Below, in pieces: positions 1-14,348 of a DNA stretch of 64,000 nt. The translations under genes were made by a program, and so were the position numbers. Below the pieces are notes generated by a model, which saw nothing but the letters and a program-made list of their open reading frames with translations, did not search any database and was not told the origin of the DNA. Numbering within the stretch: position 1 is the stretch's first letter; every line of letters starts with the position of its first letter. The stretch lies in NCBI RefSeq assembly GCF_024713975.1, contig NC_091112.1, positions 17,084,501 through 17,148,500 on the forward strand, read 5' to 3'. The DNA is from Paralichthys olivaceus. Lineage: Eukaryota; Chordata; Actinopteri; Pleuronectiformes; Paralichthyidae.

Positions 1-3794
<3,794 letters not shown>

Positions 3795-5365
3795 GATGGT
3801 GGAATCAGAACGGGTTGAGTAAAAACACTAGCTGCGGGGATGACGGGCAGAGTTAGCGACAGTGTGAGGGCCAATGGTCACGCTCCTTACTTCCTGGAAA
3901 CAGACCCCGCCTACGCACCAATGGGAGGAAAATATCTTGATTGACAGCTGTACAGACCAGTAAGAATGAGAACCTTCTAGAGAAAATCTTTAACATTCTG
4001 ATTTTACTGTCAAATATTTTTTAAAGAATTCTGTGTTAACCTGAGTATTATTATTCATTTTAGAGTTAATCGTTCGGGAAATAATAAATTATAGCAATAA
4101 CAGTTAAAAGTTCTAACAATAAGAAAGTGCATATGTTAGTATTAATGATTTGCACACATGCAAGGTTACAAGTTAAAAATGAAAAATTGGAGAGTGGGAG
4201 CCCTGACAGAAAAGGCAGAGGTCCTCAGCCAGGACTGTGTAATGGCGAGTCAGGTCTTCGCTGAGGACCTCAGTTTACGACTGGGCACAGAAGCTGTCAA
4301 AAGATCTGATATGTACTTAGATGCAAGTCCCAAAAATTATTAAAAGTCATCAACAATATTTTAAAATACATCCTAAAATTTACCAGAAGCCGGTGAAGAG
4401 AAGCTAAAATATGAGGAATGTGAATTTCAGCACAGTGTCCCTACTTGCCATTAGCCAAATGTTCCATGGCTGTGACACACTGATGTCTTTTAGAACTTAA
4501 TGGGACAAACTGAGGTCAGATTTTTTAGCATTATGGAATCAATTCACAGCAAGTTGGAAAACACACATAACAGCAATTTGTGGTTAATTTGTACCATTAG
4601 AATTTGCACAAATGTTGACAGTTTGGAAGCAATGATATCCCAGTTTACATTGGGTCATGTTTGCGAATAAGCAAGCTACCGACCCCTTTATGGTGTTCCT
4701 CGTAAAACAAATGATCTGCAATATGAAAAGATTTTTCATTGATGATTAATTTGTGACACTTCAGGTCACTAATATTTTTAGAAAGTGATCTGCTCTGTCT
4801 GGCTCAGATAACATATCAACTTCATTCACCTTAATTAAACTGGGTATATACAGCATACGTATCTAAGACTTCTAAAACAAATCCATTCTTATATCTTAAG
4901 TAGGTCCAACATGCTGATGCCCACAAAATAGAAATAAATATTGTTATGATCATCACACTGTGTGTTAGAACAAATCATGCAGGTCTGAGGTGTAACTGGG
5001 GCACAGGTCAGGTGGCTGCCTGTGTGTTGACCCTGTCAGTCCTTGATAGACTGGTACAGGCAGAGTTGATGACTCAGGTAAACACGATAAATGTCATTCA
5101 CCTCAGCCAGCTTCAGCATTTTCTCTCCGTGCAGCAGCTGAGTTCTTATCGGCTCCACGTGGTAGCAACTGACATCAGTCTTCATGGGAAGTCCAGGGTC
5201 ACAGTTTTTTTCCCCTCAGTGCAGAGCCTCATAAAGGTGAGTCAAGGCTGAGTTTGTCTTGTGCAGGTGACATCCTGGATACATAGGGGACTGAGGTTAA
5301 ACACTAAGTGAGGCTGTTCATGCTCTCTGGAGGTTTTCTTTGCACATTTTCTTTCCTACTTCACC
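3795..5365. other. nudc / nr0b2 divergent intergenic region
   Basis: This is the head-to-head intergenic region. The side next to nudc (about 3560-3900) is GC-richer and has no obvious TATA box, which fits a housekeeping promoter. The side next to nr0b2 contains a perfect nuclear-receptor half-site AGGTCA near 5006 and a TCAAGG core near 5242, the kind of sites LRH-1/SF-1 bind in mammalian SHP promoters. Such short motifs also occur by chance. No coding sequence is recognised. Confidence 0.4.
4091..4157 (+). repeat. Direct repeat flanking nr0b2 exon 1, copy 1
   Basis: About 60 bp (core GTTCTAACAATAA, then TGCATATGTTAGTATTAATG) is shared with 5940-6009, in the same orientation and with a few substitutions. 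One copy lies upstream of nr0b2 and the other just inside its intron, so the pair brackets exon 1. It may be a local duplication or two copies of an unknown short element. Confidence 0.5.
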
Positions 5366-6709
5366 ATGTTTTCTGTTGAAGAGAACATTGCAAACCACAC
5401 TTGCTCTGGTTACCAGGATCAGCATCCCCACACTATCCTTTACAACATCTTGAGCTGGAGGGACAGCGACCACCTCAACGACGAAGCAAACTTCCCATCA
5501 CACACCTGCCACTGCAAGCAGAGGAGAGTTTGCCTGAAGGACCCGAGGGGCACCTGTCAAGTTGCCTCCAGTGTGCTGCTCAAGACCGTCTGCTTCATGA
5601 GGAGTTTACCATCCTTCAGTCAGCTTCCACTGGGAGATCAGTCATCACTGCTAGCACACTGCTGGGTTCCGTTATTTGTTCTGGGGCTCGCACAGGAAAG
5701 GATAATGTTTGAAGTGACTCATGTACCAAATCCGAGTATCTTGAGACAGATTTTGCTCAAGCCGGGGCTTTCTGAAAAGGAGGCTGACAAAGCAACTCTT
5801 GCCGGAGTCCACAGACTGAGAGCTTGCTTGTATCAGCTGTGGGATCTGGATCTCAGTCCTCAGGAGTATGCTTACCTGAGGGGTGCTACGTTGTTTAACC
5901 CAGGTAAATACTCTTTCCATTTAATAATAATAACACATTATAACAACAAAACAGTAAAAGGTTCTAACAATAAACAATAGTGCATATGTTAATATTAATG
6001 TTTTGCATATAAGAGATATTACGTTTTTGTTTTGATGAAACAAGCCCCTTTTAATCATTAGAAAATGTTTGTATCTATATTATTGCACGTGAATGATTGA
6101 ACCCTTCTCAGTGGATGACAGTGTGTCATAGATTTGATATAATAATGATTTAATTAAATTGAAGGGGACAATTGTGTGGAATACATTCTATTATTAATCC
6201 ATCGAAACATCTATAATTGAAAATATTTTCAATTTTAAACCCACTAGCAGTTTCAACTGCTGGATGTATTTTGTCCCATGTCTCAAGAATCAGTGATACT
6301 ATTATATCAGCATATATTTCTAATTTAAATTAATATCAATTAAACTGATCCTCTTTGTGTCAGAGAAACCAGCAAAGGTGGTCACATTAAATACAAATAA
6401 ATATATGATGCCGTTGTGTTTCAGTAGCTATGATGTTCAGTTTGTTGGATCTCTTCTCCCACTATAGCTGTTCAAGGCTTGAACGCCATGTTGCTCATCG
6501 AGGGCCTCCAACAGGAGGCACAGAGGGCTCTCCAGGAAGTCATCCACCTGCTGCACCCGGAGGACGCCAATCGCTTCAGAAACGTCCTTCGAGCAGCCTC
6601 CGCCACCCAGAACGTCAGCCACAGCTTGATCACAGAGCTTTTCTTCAAGCCAATTATTGGCAACACAAACATGTTGCATTTATTAACAGACATGCTGTTT
6701 GTCCATTGA
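5366..6709 (+). CDS. nr0b2: nuclear receptor subfamily 0 group B member 2 (small heterodimer partner, SHP)
   Basis: SHP is an orphan nuclear receptor without a DNA-binding domain. It binds other receptors (LRH-1, HNF4, FXR-regulated partners) and represses them, notably in bile-acid feedback control. Two exons, 5366-5903 and 6468-6709, join in phase 1 to give 259 residues (human 257). The ATG at 5366 (CACCATG) gives an N-terminus with the SHP NR-box-like ILYNILS near residue 25. The ligand-binding-type fold follows directly: LPSFSQLPLGDQSSLLAHCW, PLFVLGLAQE, SILRQILLKP (matching the second SHP NR box), LSPQEYAYLRGATLFNP at the splice junction, then ELFFKPIIG and LLTDMLFV as the final AF-2-like helix. 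The single intron is at the same place as in mammalian SHP (after LFNP). No zinc-finger region is present, as expected. Teleosts can have duplicates; I cannot tell which one this is. Confidence 0.95.
5940..6009 (+). repeat. Direct repeat flanking nr0b2 exon 1, copy 2
   Basis: This is the partner of the repeat at 4091-4157 (GGTTCTAACAATAAACAATA, then TGCATATGTTAATATTAATG). It begins within about 40 bp of the nr0b2 exon 1 donor and lies inside the intron. Confidence 0.5.
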
Positions 6710-6863
6710 GATTCCAGAGACAATGTTGTTTGATTGTTTTCCATTTGGCACATAATGTTTTATTCACTGCAAATTGTATTGATCTTTTTGATATATTGTT
6801 TTGTTGTTGTTCGGTTTTTATCTCTGCCTTGTAAGGTGATCTCGACTGCTGTGAAAGCCTATA

Positions 6864-6869
6864 AATAAA
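6864..6869 (+). terminator. Polyadenylation signal of nr0b2
   Basis: A canonical AATAAA lies 155 bp past the nr0b2 stop codon, the first such hexamer on this strand after the stop. It implies a short 3' UTR ending near 6890. Confidence 0.65.
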
Positions 6870-6889
6870 ATGTATTATTATCAATTTGA

Positions 6890-9043
6890 GTAAAAAGTGC
6901 ATGAAATAAACATTTCAATACCTTTTTAATGGTGCCGTGCCCACCGCTCCAGTATATGTGTGTACATGGCATCTGTCTGTGTGTTTCTATGCATGTGTGT
7001 GTTTGGACGGTTGCCAGCTGGATGGGTTAAATGTGGAGAACAATTTCGTGTGTATGCATGACAACAAAAGTAAATCTTCTTCTTCTTCTTCTATGAAAGC
7101 TTGGAAACTTGCAGAGAAATGTGCTTGTGACCTTAAATAAAACTGCATACTTTGACTCCCTCATGTGGTCATGTGGCAAACAACAAGCAAATGCCTCCTT
7201 CTGTAGTTCCACTTAATTTTTCTTTATTGTTTAACAATGAGACATCAGTTAAAAGATGGTATATTGTCACTGCCAACACATCTTTGCTGAAAATATACAT
7301 TTCCTTTTGGCGAAGATCCAAGTGTTTACAGGTCAAACTCAGGAATAATGTATGAACTGAAGATGCAGAAATTTCCGGTGGAATAAAAAGCATGTTACAG
7401 TTAACAAGCCTAATTAGTCAAGATTCCCTTTTTGCATCATGACACAAACCAGAACAACCAGTTTTACACATTCAATCAAACAAACGATGATGTTGCAGCC
7501 AAATCATGACACTGGCTTATTTCATGCATCTTAACCATGTTACCTCAAGACAAACAATAGCTAATAGTTAAATATTCCTAACACTAAAATTTCAATCTGC
7601 TAATGATCTGGCAAGTTATGTTTAGAATAAGTGTACAAGCTACCCATTGTGTATTAACTGAAGCCGTGACTGTAAGGTCCATGCCCAAAAGTAACCATGA
7701 ACCGATGCTGATAAGACGGCCGCAGAGCTGAAGAAAATCCCCTTGAGTCACCTGGACAAATTCCCACCAGGATCCAGGAGCAAACACAGCAAAGCATATT
7801 GGTAAGAGAAGCAGGCTTTCACCTCATGAGACAGCCTGATACAGTAAGTTATAGTCCTTGATACAACCTGAAGAGCAGCTGCAGCTCACACCAGCTTTCA
7901 TTTTGGGAGCCAAATATAGACAAAGCCAAAAACAGTACACTGTACATTAACATTCCTCTGCTTCATATGAACTTCATATTACATCATGACACTATGCACT
8001 ACACTAAACACACAACATAAAAGGCACAATGGAAATAACAAAACAAAAAGAAAGCTTACATGCGTCTTCCGGTTGTCTTTGGCAAAAACACAAAACAACA
8101 AAAAATGACATTTTATGAAATATGTTGTCAAGTGGCATGAAGACAAGAAACCACGGGGTAGAGCTAGATTCGTCCAAAGGTAAGAATGCCTACCAGCACT
8201 TTTAACGGGACAGTATGGAACATTTACAAACATAAACATTTTGTCATATATGCTAAAACTGTCACTATGATCTGACTGTAAAGCATGAAGCAGGTAATAT
8301 CTGAACTAAATCTGGCTCCTCTGGCTTAACATAGAGCTATACTACGATTTGGAAGAATCCTACAATCCTGTAACTAAATCACCAATCAGAGCGAGGAGGA
8401 GTGTCTGACTGAGTTTCAACCACAATACGACTGGTTAGCATCATTCTACTTAGAAGTTGTTAAGTGCCTGGGCAGTCTGCGGTTTGGTGTTTATGTAACT
8501 GCTTGCAGAATTGGTTTATTGTGTAGCATGAGCTAGCTACATGTCAGTTTTACATGCAGTTAGTCCAGCCAGCAGCAGATGTCATGTCAAGACGCATAAC
8601 CTGCGGTGGGTAAAGTCCAGAGAATTGGGTCAGGGCTTTACTCGGACTTTGACTGTCAAACATGAATAACTCAGCAAGAGGTTCTCTGCACAGACACATT
8701 CTCTGCATTTCTCAGGTGAGAGGTGGAGCAGCCGGGTGCAGCAGACAGAGGCAGGATGATAAAGTATTAATTCCAGTGCTGTTTGTTTACAGCACCCCAA
8801 CACCAGCTCTCATCACAGCAAACTCTCTTGACACATTGACGTCTGTGTTCTTTGTTTCTACGTGTGTGATGCCGCTTTTATAAAACCTTCCACGACAGCT
8901 TTAAGCCCCCTAAAAACATTTCATAACATTGTTTGCAAAAATTGAGCTGTAAAATGTTGTGATAAAGAAATGATCCAATAAAAAACCTGCAGGCAAACAA
9001 CTTCACACTTTTTTGAGTTAATGAAGAAACAAAATATTGCCTG
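6890..9043. other. Intergenic stretch between convergent nr0b2 and kdf1
   Basis: No conserved reading frame is seen on either strand. A short TTC run is present near 7075-7091. Part of this interval may be the long 3' UTR of kdf1 on the minus strand, but I could not fix a polyadenylation site for it. Confidence 0.35.
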
Positions 9044-9370
9044 TTAAAGGTTCAGTGTGTAAGATTTAGGTGAAAGGGATTTTTGGCAGAAATTAAATAT
9101 AAAATAATCCTTGTGATGTTTTCACTAATGTGTAATCATCTAAATTGTTGTTTTCTTTACCAGAGAATGGAGCCTTCATATTTAAAACCTTTAAATTTAC
9201 ATGGGGGGGGGGGGTCCTCTCTGTGGAGGCCACCATTTTTTTCACCATCGTCCAAACTGAAGGCTAACACAGGTTCTCTTTCATGTTGGGAGAGTGAGAT
9301 GAGGAATATCCAGCTGCAACATGCAACTTCACCTCTAGATGTCACTAAATTCTACACACTGAACCTTTAA
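9044..9370 (+). mobile_element. MITE with TTAA target-site duplication (piggyBac-like), copy 1
   Basis: The element begins TTAA-AGGTTCAGTGTGTA and ends with the inverse, TACACACTGAACCT-TTAA. This gives about 20 bp of near-perfect terminal inverted repeats flanked by TTAA on both sides. Its 327 bp hold no transposase frame. A TTAA duplication is the hallmark of piggyBac-superfamily insertion. A second copy in the opposite orientation lies at 40436-40800 and shares internal phrases (GGAGGCCACCAT, GTTCTCTTTCATG, ATGCAACTTCACC). An internal run of about ten G occurs near 9202. Confidence 0.8.
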
Positions 9371-10292
9371 TTGGTTTTAGGCCAATTGTGTTACCTTTGG
9401 ATAGATCCAAGCTAATTAGATGATTTCCATCTCTTTTCAGTCTAAAGCTAATTGGCTGCCATTGCCTGTTACTTTCAGCATAAAGGCATTAGAGCACTTC
9501 TAATCTTCTCATTTAAATCTCTGCAAAAAAGCAAATGAGTGTATTTTTTGCACAATGTTGAACCATTCTTTGGACATGTTTGTTTTTGATTCACAATTTA
9601 CGATGTACATTCTTATTTCTAGTGTACTACCAGGCACACATTAAAAACTCTTTTGGCCCATCATATAAAACTGTCTTTTTCTTCAAGCCAAATACACCCA
9701 CTTCATTTTTTCGCTTTGACTTCTTGAGACCTTTACTGGTCACGTCAAACTGAAAATTGCTATCATTAATCTAGAATTACTAACTGTAAATAAGTTTTAT
9801 AAAACCACTCGAGAGTACATCTTAAAATCACACACAACTGTGCACACTCAAATCTACAATGATGTGAAAACCAAAAAATCACAACTCTTCAATTCACTCT
9901 TATAGAACTAAACTTAAATGTTCATTGCATAACAACAGAATAATCTAACCAGCAAATTAGAGTCCGACTTCAGGAACAAAACTCCTTCAAGGATGACGGG
10001 ACGGTAAATTGTGATATTTAATGTTTAAGAGCTGCTGGTGATCTCTGTCAAGCAATCCTTCAAATATACACATAGCATTCATCAGCCATAAATATCTACA
10101 CACAGAGCCCTGAGTTCACTGAAGTCCTTCAAGACAATGTGAATTTTCACATTTTGTTTTTCCGCTGAAAAAAACATGGTCTCTACAAAGAGCTTGGCTC
10201 AGCCAGTGACTCCTGTGCAATGTCTCATATGTGACCTTGAGGACAAAGCAGGACAAATTATTCAAGCATAGACCAGCAGCGTGGAGCAGGAA

Positions 10293-13200
10293 TCATGTTC
10301 TCACAGAGGAGCGAATCATTGAGACACCGGAGGAGTTAGTCTCTGTGTGAGAGGGCGAGTAGGCTGAACTAGATGTGTGACCTATAAGGACAAAAACAAG
10401 GATAGGAAAGAAACGAGGATTAGTCTTGATACAGGGGACTGAGCAATGTGCATTGAGTCCTCTAACTGTCATCCCCATTCACAGTGCACTGCAACTACAA
10501 ATCATTTCACACTCTGGGATGCTACAGAAGAAAGAGGTGGAACACTAAAATTTCCACCTTATGGTTGTATGCCTCAAGTGCAATTTCAGTCTACATACAT
10601 TTTTTCCAGACTTAAAATTGACTGAAATATGAGGTCATTGTGACCTTTTCTGAAATCTAATTAGTTAATTTGTCCAAGTCACAACTCTTGACTTTAGATA
10701 TTATGTTCAAAAAGGCAAAAAAAAAATGATTGTGACTTTGACCTCTGACCACCCAAATGGAACCAGTTAATCTTTGAGTCAAAGTTAATCTTTTTTAAAA
10801 TTGGAGGCAAAATGGGATTCAAACACAGCCCAGCAATCTGTTCCTACATGAGTACATGAGGTTTGAAGACTGTGAGGATGGCACGGAGGACGTGGACTCT
10901 CTTATTACCAAAAAGCTGCTGGAGCTCTACTCTGAATATCAAATCGAAGAGTTGGCGAGGTGCACCCCGGACTCTGTGTTTCTTCATCATACTGACTTTG
11001 ACCTTCGACCCTCAAACTCTAATCAGGTAGTCCTTGAGCTCATGTGAATGATTCTGCCACTTGTAATAAAATTCCCTTCTGGTGTATATCACATTTACAA
11101 GAACATGAGGACACTATGACCAAATTTCAGTCAGTTCAACTGTTCTAAATCTGAGTGTTTCGTTTATAAGACCAAAAGTATTTTGTGACATCTGTTGGTC
11201 ACAGTGACCAACAAATTCCAATCAGTTCATCCCTCAGTCCAAATGGACGTTTGCATCAAATTTGAAGAAATTCTCTTTTTCCTCCAGAAAAATTTGTTAT
11301 TTTTCTTTTTTTTTCATTTTTTCATCTGTTGCGTGTTAGAATCAGCAACACAACAACCCGTGGAGGATTTCCCGCCATGTTCTCATATTGGCTCCCTTGC
11401 ATTTTCACTGATAAAAACTATTTACATTGGAGTTCAGCCTGGTGCAGCACTCCCAACACTGCAGGTTCAGGGTAAATTTTAACAGCACCCGTATGTCCAT
11501 TGGCTGGGATGTTATTCCACATATGAATATTTGTCAGTTGACCCACAAAGCTCTAGTTAGGGTTGTTTCCTGAAGATATAGATGACCCACTAAATGTTTA
11601 CACATCATACAACAGTTTACATGGAAATAGATCAAGAGCTGAAATCATCTTCCTGGTGTCTGTCAATAAAGCTACCTGGTACAGACTCACTGTTCTTACC
11701 AGATTAAAGAAGTACATAAAAAACAACATTGTCAAATCAATGGTACTGCACCATACAGACTTACTGGTCTATGCAAACATGCCCGATGTATTTTCGGATT
11801 AAATGTAAATTAATATTTCTATTTCCACTTATTTTGTTCATCATACTTGTCAACCACCTGCACAGAGGTATCTAGACTGATTTTTTGAATGAATAAAAAT
11901 GTAATTTGATTACTTTTCATTACTGCTGATATCCCAGAAGACATATCGCTCATTTCTGTAATATTATGAAGCTTATCTTGCTCTCAAGTTCTCTGTCAGT
12001 ATTATGAAAAAAAATGCATGTCTACATGCCAGACAGATTTTTAATCTTCTTGGGTTTGTTTGTTGTGGCATGACAGACAAAGAATCACAATTTAGACCTT
12101 GGTTTGAAGTCACAGCGAACAATTAAACTGATAATTACATATGAAAAGTTCAAATCTAGATTAAAAAAAATATCCCATCTAGAGGATGGACTCTGAAGCA
12201 TGACCATATTAGTTCTGAAAATCCTTACAACAGCCCTGCACCTAAAACTAACTCAAATCATTTAATTCAAAAACAGACATTGATTTGAGTGCAACATCTT
12301 AGGAAAGAAAACCAAAACCTTGTCTTGTTTAAAATTCAGCCTCTGAAGTTGATGTTAAAAGAACTTATCATCAGGAGCTCATACCAGAGTTAGTGTGATA
12401 AAAACTAACCCGGATATTTCCTGCTCATGAAGGACTATGTGGATATTATGGAATTCCCCTCTTACAAAAGCCAAATAAATCTTGGTATACAATATAAAAC
12501 AACATACATACTGTTCAAAGTCACTGACCAACTACTGACACATTACAGTTCTCCATGATTTAAAACAAGAGGTATAGAGAGATGATTGTAATAATAAGAA
12601 TGTAAGAACATAATAAAGACTGATTTCTTACCTCCATTGTTTCTACACATGTCCCTGGCACACTTGTCAGAGGAGGTCAGTTCTGATATTTGGATGTTTG
12701 GATTTGATTTGTAGTCATCTGGAGGAAAACGTGATGGATACTTAATGGTGGAAAAGCATTTTTACAGAGGCAACACTGATGTTTCTGGGGTTGAGGTGAA
12801 AAAGCTGTCACAGTGACTGGATATAATATTTCTCCTGGTATTTTTTTAAGTTTGAACTGTAGTGGGTCAGAGGATGTCAGCAGAGTAGGGCGAACGTCAT
12901 ATGTGGCCCATGGGTCGTGATTATAGATGTGATTATGTATGTTCAGCTTGTCAGGATACATATTGGAAAATAAAATTGCAAAAAAAAATCCAAGGCACTG
13001 TCTTTGTAACTGTTGCCTTTATTGTCATATTGACAGCACAAAGAGAGTGCTTTGGAGTCTTTCTGTAATTCTATTTACATTTTTAAGTGTCTGCTTCAGC
13101 ACTTCATTATTGATCCAGTGACTACAAAGTGCTGACTCATTCATTTGCACATTGTTTGTGGTGAGAAGACAAACAGTTTTGCTTCATTAATTCTCAATTC

Positions 13201-14348
13201 ATGAGCATCAAATGTTAGGACAAATAAGGAGCTGCTGCACACGTACTAACTGATAACCTGCGCTACAGTACATGCATGAGTGTATTTGTTGTGCGACAGG
13301 GTCACCTTACTGTTATTAAAGCCTTAATCAACTACACGCAGCGTAGAAAGTCCAAGTTGTAGTGGTTAGGTTTAGTATATTAATAAACAGTGTGAAAGTT
13401 TAACAGAGGAACTGGCTTACTGTTGTTGCTGAATGTCAAGGAATCGCTCTCCCTCATTGTCTCATTCCCGCTGTCAGACAGCGTCCTCTCCATCCTGGAC
13501 GGGGTCGGCCTCTTCTTCGCACTCCTCCGGGTGCTGATGCGGATGATGCCACGCACCAACCGACACTCCGCTTCCTGCTCGCCCATTTTGTGCTCCTCCG
13601 CCAGCGAATTGATGAGCTGATTGATGTCCTTGCTCTTCCTCAGAAACACAGAGTCTGAGGTGCACCTCGCTAACTCATCGATTTGATATTCAGAGTAGAG
13701 CTCCAGCAGCTTTTTGGTAATAAGAGAGTCCACGTCCTCAGTGCCATCCTCCCAGTCTTCAAACCTCATGGACTGATGTAGGGACGGATTGCTGGGCTGT
13801 GTTTGAACACCAGCCGGACGCAAATATGATGATTTGGGTTCCATCTCTAAATACTCCCTTGGACTGTCCACTTTGACTCCAGCAATGCGGACATCCCCAA
13901 GCCAGTCTGTGTGATCTTCCTCTTTGTTGTCTCCTGGGTTGACACTTCGGAGGCTCACCTTCTCTGGCTCATCTGGAGAGCTCTCGTTTGGCACAAGGCA
14001 TGGAGCAAGAGTGGAACTCTGGCAGACCCTGTACAGGCCACAGGTCAGCACACTGCATATAAACGTCCTGCAGCTCCCTGGAGAGGTGCAAGGGTTGCAG
14101 GTTTGTGCTGAAGAGGAATGATCGACAGAGCCGGGAATGAAGCCAATGGTCTCGGACTCCTTCCCATCTGCGTCCTTCAGGTGAGCACTGTGGATCGTCT
14201 TGGGCTCTGGGCTCGGTGGCCTCTCTTCCACCGGGTCCACACAGCGCTCCTCGTATGATGACCTCTGGCTGCTGCTCTGGCTCGCTCTGTGCCTGTAGCT
14301 ACCACGCCCTGAGCTGTGCCTCAGACTGTCAGTGCTCTCAGCAGACAT
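10293..14348 (-). CDS. kdf1: keratinocyte differentiation factor 1
   Basis: KDF1 (C1orf172) is a vertebrate cytoplasmic/junctional protein that restrains basal epidermal proliferation and promotes keratinocyte differentiation. Its biochemical activity is not well defined. Coding exons on the minus strand are 13421-14348, 12632-12682 and 10293-10381; phases agree (1, 1) and total 355 residues (human 398). The N-terminal half is low complexity (Ser-rich start, then a Cys-rich patch near residues 82-115 comparable to the Cys-rich patch of human KDF1). The conserved core is about residues 200-290: DSLITKKLLELYSEYQIDEL, ARCTSDSVFL, LVRGIIRISTRRSAKKRP, then DSGNETM. Exon 3 encodes LTSSDKCARDMCRNNG. 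Exon 4 ends in ETNSSGVSMIRSSVRT, which aligns with the human DTDSSGAPLLQVYC tail. The ATG at 14348 is preceded by an acceptor (TGTGCAG), so transcription starts in an upstream non-coding exon. The intron between exons 3 and 4 carries a reversed copy of part of exon 2. Confidence 0.9.
10620..11290 (+). repeat. Array of a dispersed fish repeat (GACTTTGACC monomers) in kdf1 intron
   Basis: Degenerate monomers of one phrase recur: GAGGTCATTGTGACCTTTT (about 10631), GACTTTGACCTCTGACCACC (about 10735), GACTTTGACCTTCGACCCTC (about 10994), then GGTCACAGTGACCAACAAAT and a GAAGAAATTCTCTTTTTCC-type tail. I recognise this as a repeat common in teleost genomes (variants of TGACCTTTGACC...CTAATCAGTTCATC). 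The array is interrupted by the kdf1-derived fragment at 10818-10983. Confidence 0.6.
10818..10983 (+). pseudogene. Inverted partial copy of kdf1 exon 2 inside a kdf1 intron
   Basis: This plus-strand stretch reads MRFEDCEDGTEDVDSLIT, then KKLLELYSEYQIEELARCTP. It matches the minus-strand coding exon at 13642-13807 over about 166 bp with about ten mismatches and no gap by my hand alignment (about 94%). At least seven of the resulting codon differences change an amino acid (for example W to C, D to E, S to P), which fits drift without selection. It has no frameshift, but the frame runs into unrelated sequence on both sides and ends at 11047, so it cannot make a KDF1 protein. It lies opposite to kdf1 in the intron between exons 3 and 4. 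Confidence 0.88.
11291..12631. other. Remainder of kdf1 intron 3
   Basis: AT-rich intronic sequence. Apart from short open frames with no recognisable similarity, I see nothing that supports a gene, RNA or named repeat. Confidence 0.4.

Noticed and set aside
10230..10240. Perfect TGACCTTGA nuclear-receptor site as a regulatory element
   Set aside because: It lies in the kdf1 3' UTR, in a neighbourhood rich in TGACC-type repeat sequence, so chance or repeat origin is more likely.
10856..11047. Functional second kdf1 gene on the plus strand
   Set aside because: Only about 166 bp is homologous. The flanks are repeat sequence, no start or splice context is preserved, and the changes are mostly amino-acid replacing.
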